Positions 22,278 through 33,440 of a stretch of 64,000 nt of DNA are shown piece after piece. The translations under genes and the position numbers were made by a program. The first letter of the stretch is position 1. Each line of letters begins with the position of its first letter. The notes beneath the pieces are model-generated. The model searched no databases. It was not told the origin of the DNA and saw only the letters and a program-made list of their open reading frames with translations. The stretch is from Corbicula japonica (taxonomy: Eukaryota; Mollusca; Bivalvia; Venerida; Cyrenidae). The stretch covers positions 34,737 to 98,736 of the forward strand of contig JAZAYU010001044.1 in NCBI GenBank assembly GCA_038501625.1. Direction: 5' to 3'.

Positions 22278-25200
22278 CTATAATCGAATAAATGCTTTGT
22301 GCATTATTATCTGCTCAGCATTTGCAAAAGAAAACAACAGCAAATTATCTCAGAACTTGTACAAATAGGAATACATGTCACTTAGAATACTTTATCTAGT
22401 AAACAAATAATCAAATAGTAAAAGAAGAGAATTGAAATCCAATCAACCTTTATACATCACCGGCGGAAAATATGTTTCTCCAATACAATTCCTAATGGAT
22501 TATGCTTACGTCCGGTTCTCTGTTTGTCATTTGTTTGTGGTGCCTTCTATTGTAATTAATTATAGAACGAGTTTATGATATATTTTTCTAATTTCTGTTT
22601 ATTATTTCTTTTGACTTATTCGTTCAATATAATTATAACGAGAATTGTTATCTTTTTTATTTTTACAATTAATCCTCACATTCTATTTAAGTGATAGACA
22701 ATTAGTCTTTTAACGTTACACGGAATACCGTTTTTTAGTACAGTGGCCTTGACAAAACAATTAAATGTGCACCTTTTCCATAAAACGAAAACAACTATCA
22801 CACTGACTGCCCCAAACACTATGCCTCCAGCCAATGCACCAAGAACTGCAGCCAATGGAAATGTTTTAACTGCAGCATCATTCGGCTCTCTGACATTTGC
22901 TGAAATTGATATTCAGTTTAAATAATATTAAAAACAGATTAGTGAACAACTTAATTACTTAAGTATTAATCATTAAGGCCAAGCTCTATACATTTTAAGA
23001 AATGATTAAAAGATTAATATGTCAATAAGATATTTCAAGTTCTTGATGCAAAACCAAAACATCTCCTTTTTTTGCAATTATAATGGTTAGTTGCATACAA
23101 GAAATGACGGTTTACACTTGTTCTCCTGATCCTAATTTTTCTAATCTTGTATTGTTCACAAAATTAATAATTAATTTAATATCCATCGCTGACTTTGTTT
23201 TGAATAACAAACTTAAAATTGCTTTGCAATGCTATTAGCTTCTTATTTTTTTTTATGTTTGTGTGCTTTTGCATGCAACATTGTTGAGCCGATGGGTGGG
23301 TTGGGGTTTTTTCACCAAGACAACTTGTACTTGTTTTGTGATACGAGAACCTGTTGGGGCAAGTGTGAGGTTGGTGCACCCTCGAACCTGGCTTAAACCC
23401 TCACTGGCAACTTATTTTTGCCACTGACCGTTCCAAGGCGGTAACCCCTCGGGTTCTCACTTTCGTTAATTGTTTGTGGCGTCCATTTTGAAACTGATTA
23501 TTGTAAAACCATGCTCTATTTTCCTCTCTACCTTTTGGCTGTGTGGGGATGATGTGTCTGCTGGAGGTGGCCATTCCTGATATGCATATTTCACTTTTTT
23601 ATCGCGTATACATGTTTTTATGACGTAATTGACGGCTTCGTGAAAGAAACTCAATGTTTCATAAAACCAAATTGCCACTGGTCGGCGACGGTTTGATAAT
23701 AATTATTATAGCTGACTTGACTTCTTTATTAATAAAGTTTAATTACCGATGCCGGCATGCAATCCATCTTTGAAAAGTAAAATTATGAATGAATAAACAA
23801 CACAAAGCATAAAAACATATTATCGTATAAATGAATTGCCCGTCGTCGTCTTTCGTGTTTATCGTCGTCTTGCATATACGATTCGTACATTAATTAATTA
23901 ATTAATTAAAGCTGATGATGAAACTGAACGCGACAGCTTAAAATTTCTTCCAGGCTGACCCTACCAACTTACGTCCTTTAATTTCTGTTTCTTTTTTTTC
24001 AACTTCAGTTTTGTAACACTACTTCAAATTCGTATGATCCAGTTCAAACACCATTTCAAAGATTTTTTTAAAGACTACAATAAAATAGTTTTCTATCGTG
24101 ATTTCCTGACTGTTGGATATAAATAAGTGTTAAATTTAACTTTTTGTTTTATTCCAAATATAACAATGTTTCAATATTCCATCAAATTAGAATTATTATT
24201 ATGGCATAAAATATTAATTGTCAGGCTATATTACAATTAATATAGGGTTAAGTGGAATGTGGGGTGGGGTGGGCTAGGTTAGGCTCGGTTAGGATAGGTA
24301 GGAGAGGAGAGGATAGGGTGGGATGTGATCTGATGGAATGTGATGGGATTTGGCAAGGTATGGCAGGGCAGGACAGGACAAGAGAGACCAGACATGTACG
24401 CAAGCAGGTGTGCGGACTTGTTGGTAAAGAAAACTAGGAAAAACATCATAAAATGTCATTTGATACTAAATATCAAGCATTTGATCAAAAATATTTAAAT
24501 TAAATAAAACTCTTACGAATTAGGGTTGTATTTATAGTTTCCGTGTCTGTCGTGATAATGTCACAAGCTGAACCTGTAAAACCAGTCCTACATCCGTAAG
24601 TACACGATCCTGTTAACACATTACAGTCAGGTTGTGAATTTTCATTTTTCATACAATTGATGCTGCAGTTATTCTCACATTTGGTTCCCCATCTTCCAGC
24701 CCTACATCCGTTTAGACAATATCCATTATCGAGCCGACATGTCGAAATACCGTTGATTTTTGAACAATATTCACTGCAATGTTCTGTGCACTTTGGCGTA
24801 AAGCGGTCAGGATCTTTGCACTGTTCACATATATGTGGGCTATCTTTACTACACCTTAAACAAAATTCGCTACAGCTATTATTACAGAAAAGCCCCGTAA
24901 AACCATTTTTACACAGATAGCAGACACCTCGTATGTCACACCCATTAAGACAACCTACTGGACATTTTCTTTCTGTAAAACATTGATCGTCTTCAATGGT
25001 ATAACCATTTTCGCAGACAGAGCATGTATAGGCTGTTCCATTGTATTTACATTCTTTACAGTGATTAATATGTTCACATGATAAACATCTATCGATATCA
25101 GTACAGATAGCACAGCCAGGTGAGCACTGTTTGCATTCTGAACGTCTTTCGTTGAATGCGCTGTATTCATATAGGTGAAAGTATGGTTGGCACTCAGTAC

Positions 25201-26467
25201 AGTTATAGAACGTTCCACATTTAGAACAGTTCGGAGAACATTGTCTGCACACCGAATAGCCCTGGTAACTGTCCTGAAAATACCCATCCTGGCAACCAGA
25301 AGTGCAACCTTGAATGTTGCAGTTTCCGTATCGGCATAGTGTACAATCGTGTGCGCAATCCTGACCGTAGAAGTTAGACTTACAGCCAAAGCAATTACCG
25401 TTCGCAACTTCACAGCCAGATAGGCAATTAGAGGGGCATTGCATTCCACAATGAGATGTAAGATTCCAGAAATTTGGTTGACAATCGGTACAGATATCTT
25501 GACTTTGACATATTCTGCAAGTTAAGGGACACTGAGGGCAAACTCCAAGATATAAGAAATATCCGTCTTCACATGCATAACACGCGTCTCCCTCACATCC
25601 TACACAAGCCTCTGGGCACTTGCTGAAACACTGAACTGAAATAATGAAAATAGTTGAGAAATAACAGTAAGAAACTCTTTATAAATATACAAATAAAATC
25701 ACATTTAAGATGCTGTGTGTTCCTTTCAACTGTTATTTAAAAGGAAATTAAAACATGGCATAAAAAACAAACTTTTAAAAATTGCATCATTCATACATGA
25801 CATTGAGGTTAATGAGATAACAATTTTTTCGCACCAAAACGCGCAGTCTCTGTCAGTAACAATTTCATAACGATTCAGCATAGATTGAGACCATTTCAGA
25901 AGAAACAGACCAGTGTTCCTAAATGACCAGCTGGACATTAAGTTAACCTAGATTTTTCTTTCTTTTTACGGGCAACAATACACAGTTTTGTGATTTGCCA
26001 TTCATAGATTGAAATAAAGTATACAACATGTCATAATTTCATGAATCTTAATTCGGAAATACTTACTTAACCCATATTATAACTACGCCTATCATACTTT
26101 TGTAATTTCTCAACGTGAATTCGGGGTTTACTCGTCAAACTTGAAACAGTAATTAATATGAGACCTTTTTGGTAATCGCCTTCTACAGGTCAGTAACAAA
26201 ACGTACTTTTCAATGGAGGAGTAACCAAAGTTTGTTTTACGTAATTTCGAGAAAGTGATATAAAATTGTTTTCGAAGCATCTCAAAAAAGAAGATATGTT
26301 AAGATGAATATCGAGTTTACATTTAGATTTGTGTCATATCAAAGGCGTATATAAAAAGTGAAATATGCATATCAGGAATCGCGTTTAACATAATACTTTC
26401 AAACATACTTACTAATTACACAGTACGTCGTAATAAACATCAGTTCAAGCTTTGCAACATTAGGCAT
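22121..26467 (-). CDS. Gene 2: multiple EGF-like domain type I membrane receptor, tail truncated
   Basis: Minus-strand paralogue of genes 1 and 3. Exons: 26413-26467 coding (the exon probably begins at 26474 after TTTTCAG), 24517-25635 ectodomain, 22773-22899 transmembrane, 22121-22277 tail. Phases are 1, 1, 2, 1. The ectodomain (373 codons) is uninterrupted, with CxxC repeats (CPLTCRICQSQDIC), then laminin-EGF-like modules (CRAGRWGTKC, CRTGFTGSACD). The frame then passes a membrane helix and enters the tail, where QFYENAG is followed by TAG at 22198-22196. That stop is created by a 10-bp deletion relative to gene 3, and the distal SVYEHLS motif is out of frame beyond it. If expressed, the product keeps its ectodomain and anchor but loses half the signalling tail. 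Role by family only: a scavenger/engulfment-type receptor. Confidence 0.82.
22278..22772. other. Gene 2 intron 3
   Basis: Intron sequence shares blocks with the 32.1-32.35 kb intron of gene 3 (gtcatttgtttg, tttctgttt). No element was recognised inside it. Confidence 0.5.
22773..22899 (-). CDS. Gene 2 exon 3: transmembrane segment
   Basis: 127 bp, acceptor TTTCAG, donor GTGCAC. Encodes a short linker, then FPLAAVLGALAGGIVFGA and VSVIVVFVLWK with a basic end. Same length and phases as the gene 1 exon. On the plus strand the same DNA shows a 60-aa shadow frame. Confidence 0.8.
23225..23605 (-). mobile_element. Family B element in gene 2 intron 2
   Basis: Shows gttgagccgatgggtggg, ccaagacaacttgtacttg, gagaacctgttggggcaag, ccactgaccgttccaaggcgg, ggccattcctgatatgcat and the tttcacttttt end. 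It sits between the ectodomain and transmembrane exons of gene 2. Confidence 0.8.
24245..24400 (+). repeat. G-rich low-complexity tract
   Basis: Strand-biased run of short purine-rich units (ggata, ggaga, ggtta, gggca), probably decayed simple repeat in gene 2 intron 2. The 61-aa frame over it is not a gene. Confidence 0.8.
24517..25635 (-). CDS. Gene 2 exon 2: EGF-like ectodomain
   Basis: Acceptor TTATTTCAG is followed by TT CAG TGT. The exon is open for 1119 bp to ATT C, then donor GTAAGA. The exon starts well upstream of the first internal methionine (MQCPSNCLSGCEV), so a model starting at that methionine would lose the first cysteine-rich modules. The long minus frame at 24955-25449 is an out-of-frame shadow. 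Confidence 0.88.
25636..26412. other. Gene 2 intron 1
   Basis: Bordered by GTAAGT (26412-26407) and TTTCAG (25641-25636). About 26354-26383 is a 30-bp stub of family B (gtgaaatatgcatatcagga). Nothing else was recognised. Confidence 0.6.
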
Positions 26468-26474
26468 GTTAGAT
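26413..26474 (-). CDS. Gene 2 exon with start codon and signal peptide
   Basis: After acceptor CTTTTCAG comes ATCTAAC, then ATG at 26467: MPNVAKLELMFITTYCVI, ending in phase 1 at GTAAGT. Gene 3 has the same arrangement (MMNVAKLYLIVITTYCVI), so the start choice is supported by paralogy. The hydrophobic core is weaker than in gene 3. Confidence 0.72.
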
Positions 26475-27488
26475 CTGAAAAGGCAATATAATAAAAAACG
26501 AATCTAATAGTTCTTTCAACAACTAGTAAAACACAGAACGGCCTTATAAAAACCTCGTCATCAAGTGATAAATCATCTATAACTTTACTTAAAAGGATTA
26601 TTACTTCTTCGAATATTACTTCTACTACTTCAAAGTATGTAAAGGACCAAAACGTTCTTTTAAGTTTGTTTTTTTAAATAAAAACAGGATTGTTGTCGTA
26701 GAGTTATTATATTTCCTCTTCCACAGGACTTAGATTGGCGGCATGCTATGCGCGTGACATGCTAGTTAGACATTAGGCAGATCTGAGATTTAACCTTGAT
26801 TTTGAATTTGAACACATTTCCAAAGACACCAGTGAACATTTTTTCCCAGATATTGGCTTCTGAAGTCAATCCCTTAACTTTTCCCGGTGTAACTTTGTAA
26901 ACTGACCCCATATAATAATGACCCCCGGTCATTATTTTATATAGAACAATTACATTATATAGAACAATGACCGCCATCTAAGATACACTTACAACGTGCG
27001 TACAACATTTTATTTGACCACAACTCTTCATTCTTTACTTGACGGAATTGATTAAAACTTTAAGAAACTACTGGTACCGATGACCTGTTGTGCAGAAAGA
27101 AAAAAATTGCTCCATCTGTTTGGGAGTTATGGCCCTTTGTTAGTTTTTTTTATTTTATATTGTTTAATGTTTTAATACATGCATATGGTTTTCAATTACT
27201 GTTTGCTGTTGTGAAAAAATATTATGAAATCTAAAGGTGGAAAATGTGTTACCCGACTTAAGCTTCTCGAAGTCGATTTGTGTGACAAATTATTTTTAAA
27301 ATTCTTCTTTAAGTTTATTTTTATACTGTATTCTGGGTATTTTATTGTGTGACGCATATTCAATGCTACTTGTCTGTTCCTCTGTCGACTAACAATTGCA
27401 CTTCCAGTCTGGAACATAATGTTAAACATTTTACATCTGGCATACTTCAAAATGTACAGAAAATGATATAAAATTGACAATAATTACC

Positions 27489-27562
27489 TGATGAAATGTT
27501 AGAGCTCTATCATTTACTTCCTTCTTGAGGTTTATTTTCCATCCATTCCGTTAAGCTTATAT
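27489..27562 (-). other. Gene 2 candidate 5' untranslated exon
   Basis: Minus-strand AAGCTTAA...GGAAAATAAAC, GAAGGAAGTAAA, ATAGAGCTC ending in ATCAG|GTAATTA. Gene 3 has the matching block at 35496-35566 ending in ATCAG|GTAATG. Shared position and donor suggest a non-coding first exon that splices to the CTTTTCAG acceptor just before the start codon. The transcription start is not defined. Confidence 0.5.
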
Positions 27563-29040
27563 GTATATGTCAAACAAGGAACCAATTAATATGACATTTA
27601 ACTTAAGAAAGTTTACATATCCAACGACATCTGTAAAACAAACAACACCGACCTAAAACTGCCGATGTGAAAATTAAGATATATTTTAATGTTCGACAAA
27701 GAAGTTGCGACGTTAGAATTTGAAATATTTGAATGAAATAAATGACTTATTCAACCGTCGTAAATGCGTAGTTAAGCATTAATGCAACTTAGCTTTAATC
27801 GTTAGCGAATTATAAAATTTTATACTTACCATATAAATTTAGATTTTCAGTATTGTCATTAACTTTAATTAATAAAAAATGTTTTTACATGTATTAATGA
27901 GTTGTGTGTAATGAAGACGGAATAACATGCCAGTTGTCCATTATGAAAACATTACAGAAATCGTCTACTGATATCATTTCTACTGCTAGCAATCATGACA
28001 ATAATTCTTCACGCTTAATTCCCCTTCCTCTCCTATTTCTTCTATTTTTAAAATTCTACATATTTAGATAATGAACATTTCCCTAAAATTAGTTTCATGA
28101 CTTACAACTGTACCACTACTTCGTGAAAAATCATCAATCCCTTTCATGGTTTTTATTATATTATACGACAAACGTTCGGAACGTTCTGTTGTTTGTTACC
28201 TTAAACAAACTGATTTCATTTCATACGGTTGATCCTGATAAACTAATGGAATATTGTGGTCTAGAATTGCTGTTTGACTTATTTTGAAAGTTATCTGATC
28301 GGAAGTGAGCAGACATGTCATGTGCTTGGCAGAAATATTCCCTACCTTTAAGAATACCACATTCCAGTATATACACAGTGATACATAAAAAATCGATTTA
28401 ATGTCATTTAAAATTTAGAAAGTCTTTAATCACTATTACAAAAATGGTAAGAAAAAAAGGGAAAATGAAAAGCCAAGAATAAAGTATGCTCGGTTGATCT
28501 GTGAAAGAGAATTCTCCCCTGACCTCACCTTCCCTACTTTACTACAACAAATTAGCAAATACTTAATTAATAATTTATTACAGTAATATGAATGGGAACG
28601 CTTGGGTATTGCTGTGTACATTTCAATCATTCATCTTTCAATACATACACACAACAAAAACTATCTTCATATTTATTAATCTGAAGGAAGCATACACTTA
28701 GCGTGTACATATGTTATTCTTAATACACGAATGTCTAATCATTACAGTGTATCTGTGTTTCTAGTAGAAACTCTACACATTTACATAAAATTACTGATAT
28801 TTTTCTGATCTGGTTCTAATGGAAATTTATTCCCGAACATCAAAATGTAAAGTTGAAACTTTACACTAAATTAACTTGAAGTGTCCAACGCTGAATGACA
28901 ATACCTAACATGGGCCTAACGAAGTGACCATTGGTCACGTGACTAAAAAACAAGTAGAGACTGACCAAAAGGGGAAATCATTTTCCAACTAATTCACTAT
29001 GTTCAAACATTGGAAAATTCATTTGCCGAAATTTCTCATG
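27563..29040. other. Upstream region of gene 2, duplicated upstream of gene 3
   Basis: Blocks such as taatcactattacaaaa and gaaaatgaaaagcca (about 28428-28480) and tgctcggttgat recur at 35985-36080 in the same order. This may include promoter DNA, but no clear TATA or initiator was seen. Confidence 0.5.
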
Positions 29041-29640
29041 TTTACGTCTTATCTTTGCACGACTGCGGCAGGGCTTTAGGAGTTAATGAAGGTTTATAGG
29101 GGTTTATAGGGAAATCTTGTAAAAGAACATTAAACGGTAAGATCATTGAGTACGAGTCCATTTGCTTGACATTGCTATTAACCTGTTTGTATGTTTTTGT
29201 ATGCTTTGCAGGCAATATTGTAGAGTTGTTTGATGTGTTGGAATTTTTCCCCAAGAAAACTTGTACTTGTTTGTTCATATGAGAATCTGTTATATGTTTG
29301 TGTGCATTTATTTCACAAAGAAACCATGAACTTGTTTTGTGATATGAAATAGATGAAAAGGGAACTTTGAAGACCCTCGACCACGACAAATATTACAGGC
29401 TTGTTTTGTGATCTGAGAACCTGTTGGGGCAAGTGTAAGGATGGTGCACCCTAAAACCTTGTTAAATCCCCCAGTTGCAAATTGTTTCGGCACTGACCGT
29501 TCCAATGCGGTAACAATACGGATTTTCATTTGTTATTTTTTGTGGTTTAAACCTGTTTAGAAACTGATTATTTTATTAAATAATATGCTCTCTTTTTCTC
29601 TTCTTCCTGGCTGTGTGGGGTGTTGCCACAGAGAATTTTA
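29041..29640 (-). mobile_element. Family B element with a family A fragment inside
   Basis: Long reverse copy: tttgcacgactgcggcag near 29053, aaggtttata, gagtacgagtcc, gagaacctgttggggcaag, then the ggctgtgtgggg end. At about 29340-29395 it is interrupted by a family A piece (gatgaaaagggaactttga). Its left neighbour ctcatgtttacgtctta is the unoccupied version of the mariner target seen at 36.1/37.8 kb. Confidence 0.7.
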
Positions 29641-29779
29641 TACGCATATAGGCTTACTTGAACTATCCTGTTTTTGAATACGGATGGTATGTAATGTGTC
29701 TGTAACTTGCATGGAAGGCTTGGCGATACAATCGTATTTTATGGCTTTTTGGTTATTTATACATTTAGTACACGTATCA

Positions 29780-29854
29780 CTTCATCAGGTGTTAAGTGCA
29801 GTTTCTTCATCAGGTGTTAAGTGCAGTTTCTTCATCAGGTGTTAAGTGCAGTTT
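29780..29854 (+). repeat. 25-bp minisatellite, three exact units
   Basis: The unit beginning cttcatcaggtgttaagtgc and ending agttt is repeated three times without change. Confidence 0.95.
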
Positions 29855-31887
29855 GGCGGCTGTAAAAATTCTCCACTTACTTCACTTCAGTGTAGTTACA
29901 TGTATCAGTTTCAGTTATCTCTCTTGATAGGCATATTCTGATGTTAAACATGTTGAACGTCAATCATAGAATAAAGGCATACTAGAACTTGAACTATCTT
30001 TTGAGGTGATAGGAATGGTATGTACCGTGTCTGTCTTTTGCATGGTTGGTTAGGCGCTGTCGCCGTATTTGTATGGCCTCGGGGTTATCTATACTTTTAT
30101 CCTTTTATGACAGCAGAAACGTTGTGTGAACCAAAGATATGTGCAGAGGAAAGAATATATAAAAGACATGCATTTTGAAGAAATCGTCATTACTTTTATT
30201 TTCATCCATTCAGTTTATTTAATTCCTCAAAATAACACTTGGTTAAGATATACTCTACCGAAGTAGTTGTTTTAACTACAGTTATTTTTGTGGGCTACAT
30301 CTATGCACTGGCATTAAGACTTCTTTTTAAGTATTACTTATTAAGGTACCGATATATGTTTAAAAGTTATGTTGCTTACAAAGATTGCGTTAATTTAAAT
30401 ACAGTATCTAATATAAAAGCAAGCTCTAGATATCAAACGCGTTGTGAAATGCAGACTAACGGTTTATTAAACTATTTAAAAATGTTTTATTTAATTCTAA
30501 TTAAAGAAGATAACCGAAAGTGTTTCACTATAATGGGGGATTTAAATTCTCGCTCGTGTATTCCTAACATTGACTTAGTGATAAACGAAAACATGTAATA
30601 AGCGCTTTGTCAAAGGAAGTAGACATAATACTCCATTGACTCAGCAGACCTAATACCCCAATTACAAGCTTATATTCAACATGATTTATCGCTTCTAGAA
30701 TTTTTTTTGCTATTAGTTTACGATAAATAACTCTCTTAACTTATTTTCTTATCTAGTTAGACCGATAATAATTATTGTAATTGAAGTGCAAAAAAGAATT
30801 ACACAATTTAAAAGATATTACACAATTAAAAATTAAGAAAAAAACAATTCACAAAAGTCATTAAGACTTTGCCGTAAGTTTTAACAGGTCGAGTTTTCCT
30901 TATTTACATGATCTTCGTAATTTCGGTAACCAGTGCTCGAATAAGGTATCAATCCTCCAAACCGGGAGTCCAAGGTTTTTGAAATACCGATCAAATAACA
31001 TGCAAGGAAAAAATCTCTATTTATATTTCATCAGGCCTCATGCTGGAAAATAAACTCATTGGTTTGAGTAAATTATACAGTTAGAAAGGAGACTTTGTTG
31101 CATCCCAATACTAAAATGGAATACCCATTGCGGAAATTGACTCCAAATGTCTAGTGTCTCATTGTTTTTAATTAGATGGATGTTTGGTGTTACAAAACTT
31201 CACTTAGTAAGTTCTTGTTGGTTTAACTGTAATTGTACGAATTTTCCGTCCATATAAACAATTATTAACTTCAATATTATTTTATACAAACATTGTTTGT
31301 ACGGTAAGATGCATGATCTAACGGAAAATTACTGCCGTGAAACATTTATAGTTATCTAATAGGTATATTTTTATACCCTCCTGATGAATATATAAACGTG
31401 TACACTTTTTTTTCATTGTAATATCAATTTTGAGAAAATCAGGTAAATAAGCTTTTTACAAATGAAATTCTCCTTTCCGGTGAAAGAGAGTATAACTTTG
31501 CTCATTCTCCTCAGATGTTCATCTTTTGTCTGTGGTATATAATCTTCATTTCGTCAGGACTGAAAAAGATTATAAGGCAGATGAACCATTATTACACAAT
31601 AAAATTTTTATGGACTCCAATGAAAATGATAATATTGGCGTTTATCATTTATTTCGGCATTGAACAGCCTCTCTTAAACCGACACTGATCTTTAGATTTC
31701 ATTTTAACGTAATTGGCAGCTTTTAATGATACAGTTTCTAAAATATTAGAAAAATGTTAAGAATGAATAAATTGAAACTGTTTATTTTTTAAGTGAAGCA
31801 TTCTTCGATATTCGCACTTGTGAAATAACTATTGTTTATCATCTACTTATATTTAAGGTCAAGCGGTCTTAACAATTAACAACTTAC
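29855..31887. other. Region downstream of gene 3; possible retroelement remnant at 30.24-30.60 kb
   Basis: The plus frame 30239-30598 (119 aa) ends with FTIMGDLNSRSCIPNIDLV, which recalls the GD(F/L)N-R motif of LINE-type endonucleases. No other LINE motif is visible, so this is weak. About 30575-30625 and 31025-31440 match 20.16-20.21 kb and 20.79-21.6 kb downstream of gene 2. No intact gene was seen. Confidence 0.35.
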
Positions 31888-32054
31888 CACTGTAATTATT
31901 TTCGTTAGTTTTTTCGGACAAGTATTCATACACCGAGGTCTCTGATGATGGAACTCTCAGCTCTATGGATGATGTTGGATTTTCGTCATGTTGAGAAATG
32001 TCAATTCCGGCATTTTCGTAAACATTTGAATGAAATTGTGGTTTCTTTCGCAAT
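31888..32054 (-). CDS. Gene 3 tail exon (intact reading frame)
   Basis: Acceptor TATAG, then A TTG CGA AAG AAA: LRKKPQFHSNVYENAG, DISQHDENP, ELRVPSSETSVYEYLS, NENNYSG, donor GTAAGT. It contains a YxNx site (YENA) and a YxxL site (YEYL) about 35 residues apart, the kind of tyrosine motifs used by MEGF10/Draper-type receptors. It is the only tail in the array without a frame lesion. Confidence 0.65.
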
Positions 32055-32411
32055 CTATAATCAAATAAATTTTTGCATTATTATCTGCTCAGCATTTGCA
32101 ATTAAAAATTTTTTCTCAAAACTTGTACAAGTGGAATAACATTTAGCTAAAAATTACTGGTATCAAATTATAAAACAGAGAATCTAAAAATGTCTGAAGC
32201 ACCCAAATCAACCCTTGATACAGCCCCAAATTTCCAATGTGTTAAGCTCACGTCAGGTTCCCTTTTGTCATTTGTTTGCTGTGTCTTTCTTTAAAATTTG
32301 TTATTTTGTTATAAATTCGTGTTTTATATTTCTACTTTCTGTTACATATTACCTCAGGGTGATTCTTGTTGAAAACAATTCACGAATATCAGAGCTATCC
32401 GATCAACCTTT

Positions 32412-32625
32412 TTGGTGGGGTGTCCCGGCTAGCTCAGTTGGTTGCGTCGCCGGAATTGCAGGGCCAGGCACTGTCGCAGTGACGGTGTGGGTTCGTTCAA
32501 AGCTAGAGAGACTATCACTTGAAATTCACAGTAGCGCTATTTGTGCAGTGTGGCGGTCGTAAAACGTCTCCCCGTACATATGGTTAGTACTGTTATCAGT
32601 AAAATAACCCGTTACCGATGTCTTG
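32412..32625 (+). mobile_element. tRNA-derived SINE in gene 3 intron
   Basis: The head tcccggctagctcagttggt looks like a tRNA 5' half with an A box, and gtgggttcgttcaaa looks like a B box. It is followed by a body (cagtgtggcggtcg, gtctccccgtacata) that family A carries in reverse. A second partial copy of the body start (gggttcgctcccagctagag) follows at about 32667-32710. It sits where the gene 3 transmembrane exon would be expected. Confidence 0.65.
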
Positions 32626-33096
32626 CAGTGATGGTCACGTATATCAGGGCTATCCGATCAACCTTTTTGCGGGTTCGCTCCCAGCTAGAGGCAATATCAT
32701 TTGATAACTTTAATCATAACAAATTAATCCAATATGGCCAATTTCATTTATCTAACCATTACCTGTAAAATAGTGTAACAGTTAATCTTTTGAGAAAGTA
32801 CGAATACAATTTATCTAAAGTAGATCTAGTTAAAGTCATTTTTAAACACTAACAAAATTCTTGACTTATCTAACTGGAATTGAAACAAATACGTCTACAG
32901 GTGTGAAACAGTTCGGATATTTTGGAGTAGTTTAAGAAAACTTTAAACCGATCAATGTAAAATCTTACAATCATTTTTATTCACTGCCATAAATATTCAA
33001 TTATTTAAAGAAACATCATGCGTATTTTTTAAAACAAAATGTGACAAACATTTTGTCCCCCACCAAACTATTTAAGAACAAACAGAAAAATATCAT

Positions 33097-33285
33097 GTGT
33101 TGGGGTGTGACAACGACTTTTGTCAGGCAAATTTTACCATAAATATGTTTGGCGTGTTGTTATTCGAGCTTGTCGCGGTGTTTCTCTTAGTAATTAACGG
33201 CATAATTATTATTGTATGCCGTCATATATTTGGTAGTAAGAAGCTTACCACATTTCACGTTAAAATAAATATTCGCATGTTCTAG
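33097..33285 (+). other. Hydrophobic open frame opposite to gene 3
   Basis: Plus frame with FGVLLFELVAVFLLVINGII and IIVC then basic residues: a plausible membrane helix. It is preceded by TTTTGTCAG, and the downstream AAGCTTACC is not a clean donor. It lies in the gene 3 interval that lacks a transmembrane exon, but on the other strand. It could be chance AT-rich hydrophobicity or an inverted, diverged exon. Confidence 0.2.
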
Positions 33286-33440
33286 AATTGAAAAAAAGCT
33301 ATTGGTTTCATAAATGTATTCACAACCTCACAAACCTATCGTTCGGTCAAACCTTGAAAAAAAGCAACGTAAACGTTCATAAAATGCTTAAAATGAAGCA
33401 ATTAATCGAAAAATGATCTTATTAAACGACAGTTACTCAC

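Noticed and set aside
24252..24437. 61-aa frame MECGVGWARLG...
   Set aside because: Translation of a G-rich low-complexity tract.
24955..25449. 164-aa minus frame within gene 2
   Set aside because: Out-of-frame shadow of the cysteine-rich ectodomain; the real frame has the EGF spacing, splice signals and paralogues.
29780..29854. CRISPR-like regular repeat
   Set aside because: Three adjacent 25-bp units without spacers in eukaryotic DNA; an ordinary minisatellite.
30239..30598. LINE endonuclease gene
   Set aside because: Only a single GDLN-R-like motif; not enough for a gene call, so kept only as a note.
32412..32490. tRNA gene with GCTCAGTTGGT
   Set aside because: The arms do not fold into a cloverleaf and a SINE body follows.
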